Below are positions 46,339 to 57,733 of a stretch of 64,000 bases of DNA, piece after piece. Origin of the DNA: Symsagittifera roscoffensis (taxonomy: Eukaryota; Xenacoelomorpha; Acoela; Convolutidae); NCBI RefSeq assembly GCF_963678635.1, contig NC_087062.1, forward strand, positions 2,172,001 through 2,236,000, written 5' to 3'. The notes beneath the pieces are model-generated. The model was not told where the DNA came from. It ran no database searches and worked only from the letters and a program-made list of their open reading frames with translations. The position numbers and the translations under genes were made by a program. How positions within the stretch are numbered: the first letter of the stretch is position 1; each line of letters begins with the position of its first letter.

Positions 46339-47989
46339 ATGGATGCTAATTCAAGCAAGTCAATTGCAGAAGCGGATTCGAAGCAAGCAGATTCATCCGT
46401 AAATGTGTCTGATAGCTCTACAGAAGTCATGTGTGAATCATGCTTGAAGCTATCCAAATGGACCGACTGTTCAAGTGTGTGACATGTATTGATCTATGGG
46501 AAGGTGAAAGTGCTGTAAAATTTAATTGTGAAGGTTGTATTATGCCTCATTTAAAGAAAGGTCATACAATTTTGGATCACAAATCTCTCAAACCTGCGGT
46601 ATGCGAAACTCATAAGAACCTATATTCGGTGTTTTGTTCAAAATGCGAACAGATTTTGTGCTTGAACTGTCTTCCGAATCATCCGAACCATAACATTATG
46701 GCCTTGAAAGAACGAGGGTCTCAAGTGAGATCAAAAGTCTCCGAGCTTATTGCAGATTTGGGTTCGTGCGAGAAATTAGTACGCGTCACCAAGGAAAGAC
46801 TAAGCGAAGATAAAGAAACGCGTAGTAAAGGTTATGAAAAATTAGTACGAGATGTTTCAGCGGAATTGGATGCCTTGAAGCAGAAAATTTTAGACCACAT
46901 TAGTGAAGAGCATGAAAACATTGTAAACTTGGAACATGAATCTAATGAAAACTATGAAAGCCTGCTGAAATATCAAAGTGATCTTCGAGAACTGTTGTGT
47001 TGCTCAGATAGAAATATAGTAGAAAAGTTGAAGGAAAAGGAAAAGCAAGTTGATCATGTGAAAACAAAAGCTGCAGAACTCAAATTATGGGTGTAAATTA
47101 CTCTGTATCTGAAAAGACAGCCCAATTGGTCAACAACTTTTCGGAAAATTTTCAGAGAAATATTGAAATACCCCGTATGGATATAACGAATAAAGTTGAC
47201 GAATGTTACGTGTACTCAAAAATTCATGGTACTTTGTATAGCGTAGAATGTGAAGGAAATGAAATCATAGTCTACGAATGCAAATTTGAAGAGCACAGAG
47301 AAGGCGTTAGGATGTCCAAATGAAGTTGGCGACGCATGAAAACGAATATCGGATCAACGAGTTGCAAGCTTTTCTCCTCATGGGATGTCAGTCATGTGCA
47401 GCTATTTTAATCAAAAACGATAACGCCTCGCATCTGTTTCAGATAGCTTCAAAAAGCTTCAGAAGTATCAAATTAAACCTTGAGCCCAACCATATTCCAT
47501 TATTTTTTGTAGCCATCAGCGAGGATATTGCTGAGTTTATTTACTGGGACGAAATAAAAAAAATTGTCAGACGTTCTTACAAAAAAAAGTCATAAGTTTA
47601 AAAGCGACTCCCCGCCTCGGGTCGTGAACTCGTGGCACGACAATCCATGTGTGCATTTTGTCAACGAGGAAAACCATATAATAGAAATTGATACAGAATC
47701 GTTCTTTTCTTCTGTTCTGTTCATCCCATCGAGCGTCCATCGTGTTAGCGATATCAGTAGCATCTCACTCATCAAAACTAACTTACTCATAATCTGGTCG
47801 CTATCAACAAGTACTTTGACTTTTCTCCAAAGAGAAGCTAGAAACGCACCATATTTTCTTTCCTTTTCGGTACCGATTGGAAGTTTTAGAGTCATTGATC
47901 TTAATTTCAGTTTCCTCGTGAAGGCTAAAAATCAAAACAAAAATGGACGTTGGGTTGACAAGAATGTGTTCATGATAAAATACTCTTAA
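46339..47989 (+). pseudogene. B-box/coiled-coil (TRIM-like) gene, frameshifted copy
   Basis: A paralogue of the intact gene at 50267, aligning along its whole length. From ATG 46339 the N-terminus reads MDANSSKSIAEADSKQ. A one-base loss just after CESCL (near 46440) moves the rest to another frame. That frame runs through the zinc-binding and coiled-coil parts to 47096. Further shifts occur near 47090 (with about ten bases missing relative to the paralogue), near 47320 and near 47590, and the last frame ends early at 47989. At least four lesions make it a pseudogene unless the assembly is poor here. The zinc-ligand Cys/His are otherwise retained. Confidence 0.85.
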
Positions 47990-48004
47990 TTGAAAGACTG
48001 CTTG

Positions 48005-48223
48005 GCTTCCAATTCTAGTTAAAGGTATACATAAAATCTATGCAGAAGAAAATAATTCAATTAAATTTCCCAGTGATTCAAATCTATTTTGCAGTTTTAT
48101 TTTGCAGTCAATTTTGTAATTCAAATCTATTTTGTATCAAACAATTCAAATCTATTTTGAACGAATTGGAAAGTTTTTTTTCTATCTGAGGCAGCTGCAT
48201 AATTGAGTGTAGAATAGCATTAT
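48005..48223. repeat. Short AATCTATTTTG direct repeats downstream of pseudogene
   Basis: The string TTCAAATCTATTTTG occurs three times between 48077 and 48160, with a partial TTTTATTTTGCAG in between. It is a small local duplication with no gene. Confidence 0.6.
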
Positions 48224-48722
48224 TGTTTCGACTTTCGATACGACAGTAACGGAATATTTGTGCTCAGGGTGGGTTTTTTTTCTTCAGACAAATTTCGACT
48301 TTTTAACTACAGACAAATGTCGACTTTTTTATATCGTTCGAAAGCTATTGTTGTTTTGAGCTGAAATTTGAAAAGATATTTCACCTGTGATTATTTTTCA
48401 TAAAGTTATGGGGGTTTAAAGATTGCCATTTCGGCCATTTTGGGACAATTTACGCGCGATATATTTCGCACTATTAACGCGTAAGCGGAGATTTAGTCCA
48501 CCTGAGAAATCGTTCCAAATTGGTTGAACGAAGTTTATTTGCCATAATCAATGTGTTACTAGGAGAGAAATTTGTTGTTTTGTTTTTTATATGGCTTGTG
48601 GGATGATGATTTCCTTTTATTTTATTTCATTTAATTTTTTTATTTTTATGTTATTACTGCTTCATAAACCTTAAAAGGCAGTCGGAACATTCAAGAATTT
48701 GCCCTGATACGAGCAGTCTTGT
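48224..48722 (+). repeat. ~500-540 bp dispersed repeat, copy A
   Basis: Begins TGTTTCGACTTTCGATACGA. It contains GGGGTTTAAAGATTGCCATT-like, ACGCGCGATATATTTCGC and ACGCGTAAGCGGAGATTTA blocks, and ends AGTCGGAACATTC, then GCCCTGATACGAGCAGTCTT. TTCGACT at the start and AGTCGGAA near the end form short inverted termini. Copies B (57734-58272) and C (59179-59712) share all blocks. Confidence 0.8.
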
Positions 48723-50266
48723 TAAATTGCTATTGATTATTTTGATGTGATCAGAATCTATTTAAAGAAGAGGAATTCCTAGCAGCCGAACTGTGTTCTG
48801 CATAGAGGAAAATTAATCCCCTTAATAATTATCTCAAATCAAAAGTTTGTTGTCAGCCGTGCAAATGAGTTTTAGCGGAGGGAAATGAAAGCAGATGATG
48901 CCTTCTGATTTAGTTGCAGTGAAAAGACGGCGTGTCAAAAATAGACGGTTCAATTTAGTTACTCCTTCCAGAACCGTTTTCTCTTACTTTGCACGAAAAC
49001 AAAACTGCCGAATATTTTCATGCCTAATAGTTTTGTAAACCACAACTTTCAAACAACGAATCTTATAGTTTAGGCATAGCATAGTTATGCGCCGTCGAAT
49101 TGCCTGTAATTCAGCCTCATTTATTAGTCACAGAACAAGTTGGATTATTTTGAGTCAATACTTGAAGGAAACATCTCCGTAGGGAATTGAAATTGAGAGC
49201 ATCCATTCTCATATAAAATCTGACTGTTAGATTTGGAATAATACGCCAGATGCATCTAAATCCTTTTCACTAGGCAAAAGTTTATTTGAAACGAAGAAAA
49301 ACATCTGCTAGAACGAAAAGCAATAAAAAACTTAATTTCTCAGTTTTCTATATTCCATACAGCGTGGTTCCGCTTTCCATGTTTGTTTAGTTTCACCAAA
49401 AAAAACAGACTGCGGATTCGATTACGTCTCAAATGGCATAATTCCCAAATTGCATAAGTTTCATGCAACAGTTGCATTCAAAAACCGGGAAAAACTTTTT
49501 CGTCAACCATGTAAGATAATTAGTCCAACTGTCAATTAAAATGTTGATGGTCTTTTTATCTTGAAAAAATTGAGAATTTTTTAATCAAAAGCGAAAATCA
49601 AAGATTGCGGTTATTGAGGTTGTTGTGGTCAATTTTTCTGACAAAATTGTCGCTTAAATATTGTTTGGAATCAATTAAGTCCAAATCTTATTCACATGTT
49701 TTCGTTCCTGACAAAATGTTAGAATTGAAAATTGATAGAAAGCGTTTTAATTACAATCAAAAAATTAAAGTTATGCCATTTGAGAAAAGTTTTTCATATG
49801 CCTTTTTGGAAGTATGCAGTCAATTTTCTGTTTTTTTTAATGAGTGTTTAATAAAATGTAGCTGCGACTAGTTTTGACTGTTTGTAAATATTTAACCGTG
49901 CGATTAGCTCGGACTTTGTTCCCCGAACTCTTTTGAACTCCTCGGCTTACTCGGTTAGCATATGAAGTTAGAGCTACTGTATTTGTCAGTACAGTCAGTT
50001 TCACCCCTTGTGATTTTGGTCCAATATACGAAATAAGAAGATTAATCAGATAAGCGGGTTGTTATCTCCAGTTTTTTCTTACTTTCGATTTCGTATTTTC
50101 ATTTGTTTTCCTTTATTCAGACAAAGTGTCAATGAAATCGGGTATGAATTGAACTGATGGTTTAATTATGTTGGCAGCATCAAAATATCTGTTCAGTCCG
50201 TATTGTATGCTTCTGAGACTTAACTATTTTATAGTCGGTTGATTTCCATTGCACATTTCAGATAGC
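48723..50266. other. Intergenic region before the intact B-box gene
   Basis: AT-rich and without recognised genes. An 88-codon frame at 49605-49871 has no family resemblance and AT-rich codon use, and is treated as chance. The last bases, TTTCCATTGCACATTTCAG (ending at 50261), look like a 3' splice site just upstream of the ATG, so an untranslated first exon may lie in this region. Confidence 0.5.
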
Positions 50267-51997
50267 ATGAATAGTTCGGAGAACATAGATGCTAATTCAA
50301 GCGAACCAAATGCAGAAACGGATACAGAACATTCTGATTCATGTATCACGGGGTCTGACAAGTCTACGGAAATAAATTGTGATTCATGCCTGGCAGCTTT
50401 CGAAATGGAGCGAGTATTCAAGTGTATGACATGTAATGATCAATTGGAACGAATTGATTCCGTGAAATTTAATTGTGAATGCTGTATTATGTCTCATGTC
50501 AGAAGAGGTCATGACATATTGGATCACAAATCTCTCAAACCGGCAGTATGCGAAGCTCATAAGAGCCTCTGCTCCGCTTTTTGTTCGAATTGCGAAGAGA
50601 TAGTGTGTATGAACTGTCTTTCAAAACACCCGAATCATAACATTTTGGCCTTGAAAGAACGCGCGTCTCAAGTGAGATCGAAAGTCTTCGAGTTGATCGC
50701 AGATTTAGATTCCTTTGAGAAAATAGTTAACGGTACCCAGGAGAGACTAAACAAAGATAAAGAAACGCGTAGTAAGGGTTATGAAAAGTTAGTACGAGAT
50801 GTTTCAGCAGAAATGGATGCCTTAAAGCAGAAAATTTTAGATCGCATCAGAGAAGATCACGAAAACACTGTAAAAATGGAACAGGAATCTCTGGAAAACT
50901 ACGGACTCCTGCTGAAAAGCCAAAGCGAGCTTCGAGAATTGCTGTCATGCTCAGATGGAAATATGGTTGATCGTTTCAAGGCAAAGAAAAAACAGGTTGA
51001 TCAGGTAAAATCGAAGGAAGCAGAACTAGGTTTATGGCAAATCAAGGGTCTAAATTATACAGTATCTGAACAGGCGTTGAAATTAAGCAGAAAGTTTGCG
51101 GAAAATTTCCTGAGAAATATTGAAGTACCATGTGTGGATTTAATTGCTCAAATTGAAACACATTACGTGTACTCTACAAAATCTGGCCAGTTGTATGGCG
51201 TAGAGTGTGAAGGAAATAAACTCACAGTCTTCGAATTGAAGTTGGAAGAACATGATGATGGTGTAAGCATGTCCAAAATTATGTTGGGCACGCATGAAAT
51301 TGATTCTCCGATGAAGGATATGCAAGCATTTTTTCTCATGGAATACGAATCAAATGCCCATATTTTAATCAAAACCAGCAAAGTTTTGCGTCTATTTGAG
51401 GTAGCCTCAAAGAGGTTCAAAGATATAAAATTCAACCTACAACCCAGCCATATTCCATTGTTTTTTGTAGCCATCAGTGAGAAGAATGTTGCTGAGTTTG
51501 TTTATTGGGACGAGACGAAAAAAGTAGTCAGACAGACTAACAAACAACAAGTGGAGTACAAGTGCGACTCTCTGCCGCGTGTTATGAATTCTTGGCATGA
51601 CGATACGTACATGCACTTTATCAACGAAGAAAACGATGTGGTAGAAATTGAAACATATCCAGATGATCCACCTATTTATGTCATCAAAGCGAGCGTTCAT
51701 TGTGTTAACAGTATCAGTTGCATAGCACACATCAAAAGCCACTTTCTCGTAATCTGGTCACTCTCAACGCGTACCCTGACATTTCTCCACAGATCAAACA
51801 AAGGAAAAGAATATTCACTTTCCTTTTCGGTGCCACTTGGAAGTGTTTTCAACGACTTTTATTGGCCGATGAGAGTCATTAGTCTGAATCTTAGTTTCCT
51901 GGTTACGGCTAAAACTCAAAACAAAAAAGGACATTGGATTGAGAAGAATGTGTTCATGATAAAAACTTCTGAGTTTGAAAATTATGTTGGCTTTTAG
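50267..51997 (+). CDS. B-box zinc-finger/coiled-coil protein (TRIM-like, no RING)
   Basis: An intact single-exon frame of 576 aa. Residues 1-37 are acidic/Ser-rich. A first Cys-rich module at residues 38-87 (CDSC, CMTC, CECC, then H77, H82 and H87) resembles B-box 1. Residues 95-124 fit B-box 2 (C95, H98, C106, C109, C114, C117, H121, H124). A charged coiled coil covers about 130-260. The remaining ~310 residues lack a domain I can name, though repeated strand-like segments could be a beta-propeller. There is no RING ahead of the B-boxes, so E3 ligase activity is not expected from sequence. The ATG at 50267 lies six bases after a probable splice acceptor. It is flanked by two decayed paralogues. 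Confidence 0.9.
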   Translation: MNSSENIDANSSEPNAETDTEHSDSCITGSDKSTEINCDSCLAAFEMERVFKCMTCNDQLERIDSVKFNCECCIMSHVRRGHDILDHKSLKPAVCEAHKSLCSAFCSNCEEIVCMNCLSKHPNHNILALKERASQVRSKVFELIADLDSFEKIVNGTQERLNKDKETRSKGYEKLVRDVSAEMDALKQKILDRIREDHENTVKMEQESLENYGLLLKSQSELRELLSCSDGNMVDRFKAKKKQVDQVKSKEAELGLWQIKGLNYTVSEQALKLSRKFAENFLRNIEVPCVDLIAQIETHYVYSTKSGQLYGVECEGNKLTVFELKLEEHDDGVSMSKIMLGTHEIDSPMKDMQAFFLMEYESNAHILIKTSKVLRLFEVASKRFKDIKFNLQPSHIPLFFVAISEKNVAEFVYWDETKKVVRQTNKQQVEYKCDSLPRVMNSWHDDTYMHFINEENDVVEIETYPDDPPIYVIKASVHCVNSISCIAHIKSHFLVIWSLSTRTLTFLHRSNKGKEYSLSFSVPLGSVFNDFYWPMRVISLNLSFLVTAKTQNKKGHWIEKNVFMIKTSEFENYVGF

Positions 51998-52018
51998 TTC
52001 TATTTTTAGATGTTGTAA

Positions 52019-52024
52019 AATAAA
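52019..52024 (+). terminator. Polyadenylation signal AATAAA
   Basis: A canonical AATAAA lies 22 bases after the stop codon of the intact B-box gene. Confidence 0.6.
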
Positions 52025-53397
52025 TCTAATTAAATCTATTCAATGAATGACAAAGAGACAGTAAGCTTGAGACATTGAACTCAATGGACGTTTTTAGGAG
52101 ATCGTAAAATAAACAAAAGTGAAGCAAGACGCCTAATTAGAATAAAATTAATTGCAGAAAAACTCAATAATGTGATGGACAAATTTGAATTATTACGATT
52201 AGTTCTCACTCACTAACAGATAGACATTTAATTTTTTGGGTAAGTCACCAGCAAATGCTGTTTTGCTACCTACAGTTTTCATAAATTAAAAGGGTATATT
52301 GTACGAGCATGCATAGCGAAATCTGAGGCGCCGAGTTACGCTGATCTACCGCAAAGTTTGCCTCATTCATTAATCTCAGCAAAGGACACTGAAATATTAT
52401 AATGAAAAACGTGCCTGAAATATCTCTAGTTAATTGAGAAGGTTCATTCAGGTATAATCTGACTGATCGAAAAAATGACGAGAGTAACTTTTTTGTTCGA
52501 ACCTTTTCACGAAGCGGCTTTTCGCAAAGCTAATTTTCAGTTCAATAGAGACCATAATTTAGCTATTACCCTTGCGATTAGCAAGCACTATCAAACTGGA
52601 ACATAGATTTTTTTCGAGTAAACAACTAGTTTAACAAAAACTACTGAATCATTTGTGCAGCTATCAGTTGTGCAGCATTCTATTCTGCACTGCAGCAAAG
52701 CTGCTCAATTTCTTGAAAATTTAATTTTAACTACTTGGTAATAAAAAAATTAAAAGTTAATGTTAACTAATAGACCGCTGAGCGCCTATGCTCGAATCCG
52801 ATCAGCACTTGTTTTTTCAAAACCTAAAATATTTAGTATCCAGAAATGAGTTCTGATACAAAATGATTTGCTTATGATTTGATACTTTGTTACTAAGCTT
52901 ATGATTTGTCGGCTTAATTACCACATCGAGTATTTTTTAAAACTCGGCTCTGTATATTTTCTTTTTTTTCGATTACACGGTTTTGGCTTATGATATTGGT
53001 TTTGACAACTTATATTGCGTAGTTTTGATGGCAAAATATATGTTTATGCTTCTTTTATATGTTTTAAATATCTTAAATATAATTTCATGTTTCAGCTTGG
53101 ATGGGTCGTAATAATTCAACCTTATGGCTCAGTATATCAGTTTTTTGCTCGTTTTTTCTTTTTCATTGGGCTTAAACGGTTGGGGCTATTTACATATCGG
53201 CTTAGAGACCTCTTTCGAGAGAGGCTCATAATCTTTTATTTGCGCTAAAAAAAAAACTTTTTTTCGGCGCAACATATGTCTGCTAAGGAATTGTTGGGTT
53301 TCTTGCTTTTTCGACTTTCAATTGTCTTACTTCTTGGCATATTTTCCTGGCAAGAGTTTTTGCTCAATAGAAAATTAAGACGAATTATGCAAGTTTT
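52025..53397. other. Intergenic region with repeat remnants
   Basis: No gene is seen. TTACCCTTGCGATTAGCAAG at about 52566 marks another start of the hairpin-bounded repeat. A tRNA-like B box (CTCGAATCC) lies near 52792, and a TTTGTCGGCTTAATTACC block near 52905, in the same order as in the 27.7 kb copy. No terminal GAAGC hairpin follows, so the copy is truncated by about 53390. Confidence 0.55.
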
Positions 53398-54205
53398 TTT
53401 GAAACTCATAAGAACCTATGCTCGGCGTTTTGTTCGAAATGCGAAGAGATTTTTAAGCATGAGTTGTCTTTGAAACCCTAAAATCACAATATCATGACCG
53501 TAAAGGAACGCGCGTCTGAAGTCAGAGTGAAAGTCTCTGAGTTGAACGCAGAATTGGATTTTTTTGGAAAAATTACTTAACGGTTCCCCGTAGAAAATAG
53601 ACAAAGATAAAGAAATGCGTACTAAAGGTTATGAAAAAATAGTGCACGATGTAGCAGAAATGGATGCATTGAAGCAGAAACTTTTAGATGGTATCAGAGA
53701 AAATTGGGAAGTTTCTGTAAGAATGGAGCAGGAATATCTGGAAAGCTACGATTTCCTGTTGAAAAGCAAAACCGAGCTTTGAGAATTGTTGTTGTGATAC
53801 TCAATTGGAAACATGACTAAGAGACTAAGGAAACAGAAAAGCAGGTTGATCATGTAACAGCTAAAGATTCCGAACTTAAGGTATGTCGAATTGTGTGCAA
53901 ATGATTCTGTCTGAACAGCCATTGAATTATTCAACAACTTTTCGAAGTATTGTTTGATACATTTGGAAATGCCGCACGTGGATGTAATGACACAAATTGA
54001 AAGTTTTGAGGATTTAAAAGAAAATGGATTTTCGTACCACGTCAAAAGTGAAAGAAATGAAATCGCTGTCTACGAGTGCAGGTTGGAAGAGCACTAAGAT
54101 GGTGTAAGGGCGTCCAGAATCAATTGACAGCTCAAGAAAATAAACTGCGATCAGGTATATGCTCCTATTTTTCTCATGAACTATTGTTTAGATGCTCATA
54201 TTAAT
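53398..54205 (+). pseudogene. B-box/coiled-coil gene fragment, third copy
   Basis: Homology to the intact gene starts inside B-box 2 (GAAACTCATAAGAACC, near codon 96) and runs through the coiled coil to the middle of the C-terminal region (TTTTTCTCATGAACTA near 54170). It has many stops and indels and no N-terminus. It ends abruptly near 54205, where non-LTR retrotransposon sequence begins. It is more diverged than the left copy, so it is probably the oldest loss. Confidence 0.8.
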
Positions 54206-55460
54206 GCATTCCACCGCCCAATCACTTTCCATCCTTGACTGTTTCTATCAGCATTGGTTTTAATCAACAAAGACCTTGAAAGGACAGTCCTGGCCACACT
54301 TGGGCGTCAATCAAAAAGTCTTTTACGTGACGCCCTGTCCAAATCATGAAATGTTCGTACAGGCGTCCCTCATGGCTCAGGTTTACCCCCAACATTTTTT
54401 TAAACGTCCGTGATGCTCCACTATCGCCCCCCGACGCAAAGCTGCAGTCTTACGCTGATGACTTTCATCATTTTGTCCAATCTAGCAGCAATTCAACGGA
54501 CTCGTCAGTTTTATCAAGTTATCTAACTAAGTTACACAATTTTTTATACCTCAAGGGTCCAAATGAACTAAACTATACTGCTCCTCGAGAAACAACGCAA
54601 ACTATTCGATTTCTTCAGACCGTACCTAAATTTTGCAGAACATTGCAAGCGAACATCCGCAAAAAGCGTGCGAAGGCGATAGATCTTAAAGGCTTTCGCC
54701 GGGAATTCCTGGAACCAGTCCAAAGCAACTTCACTGGTTACTTTTAAAGCTTTGGTAAGACCACTTGTGGATTATGCGAGCCCTGCTTAGTCCCACGCTA
54801 CCAGAAAGTTTTGAACAAACTGCAAACAGTTGAAAATGCTTTTCTCCGCATTTTTACAGGGTGCACAAAGATGAGCGCATTATAACATTTGTAATCAGAA
54901 AGTGGACTTTTAAATGTGGACCATCATTTTCATCTGGTATCGCAGTTCACCCTCAAAACTTTTTTATCATCATAAACCTAAACCCCCATGGAATATTCGC
55001 TGTTTGTCATATACACCCCCAATTTGACACTATCCGATCCGAAATTAATACATAAACTCCTTTCAAAAATTCAGGGAACGTAGTTCTTTCATCTTCAGCC
55101 ATTTTGAATTGCTTCGAAAGCAAATACAGACTCACAGAGTTAGACTTGCCATATCAGATGCGCCACCGCCGAAAATTTTGCCCCTTCGATCACCTTAAAT
55201 CTCCTCCACCGAAGAATTCCTACCTTGTTCCACTAGGAGAAACCTTTCCCAGTTGAGATATGCGCACAGCACCTTCTTGAATACGTACCTGAACCGAATT
55301 GACCCCAACCCCCCTCCAAACTGTACATTCTCTCCTTCCCCACATACCACTCTTCGTCTTTTTAACTTTTCCAGAAGACCATGTTTTCCCAATGGACCGG
55401 TGGCTTCGTCCGACCGAAGTTGCGACACTTCTGGGACTTGGTTTTAGCATGCCGGAAACG
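54205..55460 (+). mobile_element. Decayed jockey/CR1-like non-LTR retrotransposon (RT to C-terminus)
   Basis: The translation, with frameshifts and stops, gives reverse transcriptase landmarks: GVPHGSGLPPTFF (about 54362-54400), SYADDFHHF (YADD box at 54451-54462), then WNQSKATSLVTFKALVRP and DYASPA (about 54710-54790). A C-terminal stretch, RYAHSTFLNTYLNRIDPN to PHTTLRLFNFSR (about 55253-55370), is typical of jockey/CR1-type ORF2 ends. It is 5' truncated, with no endonuclease part. It lies directly against the third B-box pseudogene, so it probably inserted in it. The 3' end near 55460 is approximate. Confidence 0.75.
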
Positions 55461-55744
55461 CCCCCTTGGGGCTAAAATTACAAAACAACGCTCAGTAATC
55501 ACCAAGTGTTTTAAATATGAAAATATTATACTCGATTTTGTAAGCTTTGTTAATTTATGTAGTAATTTCCATTTTTCGCATCAATGCTCAATGCAGTATT
55601 GTTCTGCCTTTCATGGTTTTCATGTTCGTTTGATTGTAGGTTGGCTGAAACGTGATGGTCCAAATTTGGCGATTATGAATAGTTTTCATTGAATTTGATT
55701 CAAGTTCTTACATAAGTTAATTTTTATGTACTCAAAACCAAAAA
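55461..55744. other. Intergenic, no gene seen
   Basis: AT-rich sequence between the LINE remnant and the MITE. No recognisable feature. Confidence 0.4.
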
Positions 55745-56082
55745 CAGACGCGGATCTAGGAATTTTTCGAGTGGGGGGGGGGTGCGGATTTTCAAAAAAA
55801 TGTTGAAAATTTTGTCCACCTTTTTTTAGCTCGACGAAATTGATTTTTTTGAGCTCTTTCAAACCACTATAAAGACTCTAATTTGACGAAAATTTCTGCG
55901 CCGATTGCAATTTTTTGAAATAAAGCGTTTTTAATTTCGACCAAAAAATTGCGTTTTTTAGCGCGCGCTCCCCGCTCAAAATTACGATAGACAAAAATAG
56001 ATATACCAAAAATAGTAGTTCGGCAGGGGGTCAAATTCGTGAGGGAGGAGGCGTCCCCCCCCCACCGTTAAATCCGCTTCTG
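55745..56082 (+). mobile_element. hAT-type MITE with 8-bp target duplication
   Basis: The left end CAGACGCGGATCTAGG and right end ATCCGCTTCTG form an inverted repeat (10 of 11 positions). It is flanked by ACCAAAAA on the left and ACCAAATT on the right, an 8-bp duplication matching at 6 of 8, as expected for hAT elements. At 338 bp with no ORF it is non-autonomous. Relatives lie near 23400-23616 (reversed), 37823-38168 and 61596-61900. Confidence 0.75.
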
Positions 56083-57733
56083 ACCAAATTATGAATAAAT
56101 TGTTTTAGTTGCTAAAAGTTTTCCAACGTATTAAAAGCTTTTGTACTGAAGTTTATACTAAAATTTGAGCGCAATTTGTGTGTTCAATTCGTTCGGTTTT
56201 CGTTTGACATATTCAAATAGGACTTGGCTTAATTGTTTCTGCTGTAACGAAAGGTTTTCGATGCGGCGTGCGGGATAATGTTTAATGGATAATTTGTTTA
56301 GTGGTTTTGATCAAAGGGCATGTATTAAGGGCTAATTGAAAACTAATTGCAGTGGTTCATTTTTGTATTCATAGAGTGCATGTCATCGAAGCTTAACATA
56401 TTTGAACTCCATTTTTTCTTGCCAAAACTAATTTTGATATTTTAACCAGATTTATGTTTGGGTTGTATTGGTTGAATAAAATTCAGTCGGTTATGGCCAG
56501 CAAAAATGTTTGCACTAAAATATTTCCATTAAGTTTCATTTAATTGTCTCGTAGTAACTCTCTAATGGTTCTCAGGTTTTCTTTTGTGTTTGACATTATT
56601 GGTTTTTGACAGTAATGAACAAAGTGGGTACACTTCTATAAGTTTTGGTGAACTTTTTGATTTTTTATTTCAGGAAAAAGTCTTAAAATTTGTTTACGCT
56701 CAATTTTGATTTTTTTTGCGGTTTGGCTTCTGATTTTTCTTAAGTTCAGTTTGTTCCCTTTGTTGAAAGGCAATCAATCTCTATTTTCGAACAGCAAAAA
56801 GTGTTAAGGCCACTTAAACATGGATTTGCTTCTAGTTTCAAAAATGGACTTCATTTTTCTGCATTCACAGTGGAATAAAAAATTTTTCACCTATTGATGA
56901 GTTTTTTTTGACATGGGAAAGCTGAAAGAAAAAAGTATCAATCATAAGGGGGGGAGGGGAGATAACTCAACAGGTACTTGAAACATGTTTACAACCACTT
57001 CAAAGTTGTTTGACTGATATGGAATCATAAATCAGATTCTTCAACGATAGTGAAATAGTGAAACGCCAAAATTTTCAATATCAAAGCTCAAAAATTACAT
57101 TCAGAGTGAAAAAAGATGATTAATAAAACTGACGCGACTTCAGTCGCATAAAGCCCCTTTTTTGTCCTAAATGGAAAAAGCAATTTTTAGTGTGCTGTGG
57201 AGAACAGTTTTTGATATTCAGATACAAGCAAGGCTAGAGCACCAATACTGGAAAGTCGCTTTGCTCGATGAGGCAATTTTCGCCCAAACAAAAGTTTGCA
57301 AAAAAAAAGTGAACGAAATTTCGATATTTTTTTTGAAAATTTTTCTTTTCTGAAAAAAATTTCAGTCGGTCAATTGATTGCGTGCAAGGAACATTAACCA
57401 GCTACTTGCGTTTGCTGACGTATTTTGTAGCCTTTTATCGTTTTTGCTTGGGGGAGATAGCTCAATTGGTCATTACGGCGGAGGGGCGGATTGCTCAATT
57501 GATCCAAAAGCACCAATCAAGTTTTCAGTGAAATTCAAAAAGCTTTAAAGGCATATGCTTTTATTTAAAATTCGAAAAAAAAACATTCATTTTTTTCTGT
57601 TTCCTTGCGTTCATTACTCTTTTCCAACTGTCAGTTGGCTATATTTTCTAATACTCAATTTTTCATCTTTTCAGGTTTCTAAGAGTCCCTATCCCGACAG
57701 CGGAACAAATTTAGGCTTGATTCCATTGTTTAT
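56083..57733. repeat. Repeat remnants, no gene
   Basis: Contains partial copies of the hairpin-ended repeat at about 56612-56960 and 57535-57645. The latter ends in CCAACTGTCAGTTGG (57624-57638), a full 7-bp stem. Other sequence is AT-rich, with G runs near 56948. No coding content is recognised. Confidence 0.6.

Noticed and set aside
49605-49871. 88-codon open frame between B-box copies
   Set aside because: AT-rich codons, no family resemblance, no splice context or paralogue, so chance opening is likely.
54346-54747. Intact RT gene reading of the LINE remnant
   Set aside because: Recognisable RT motifs fall in different frames with stops between them, so it is a decayed copy.
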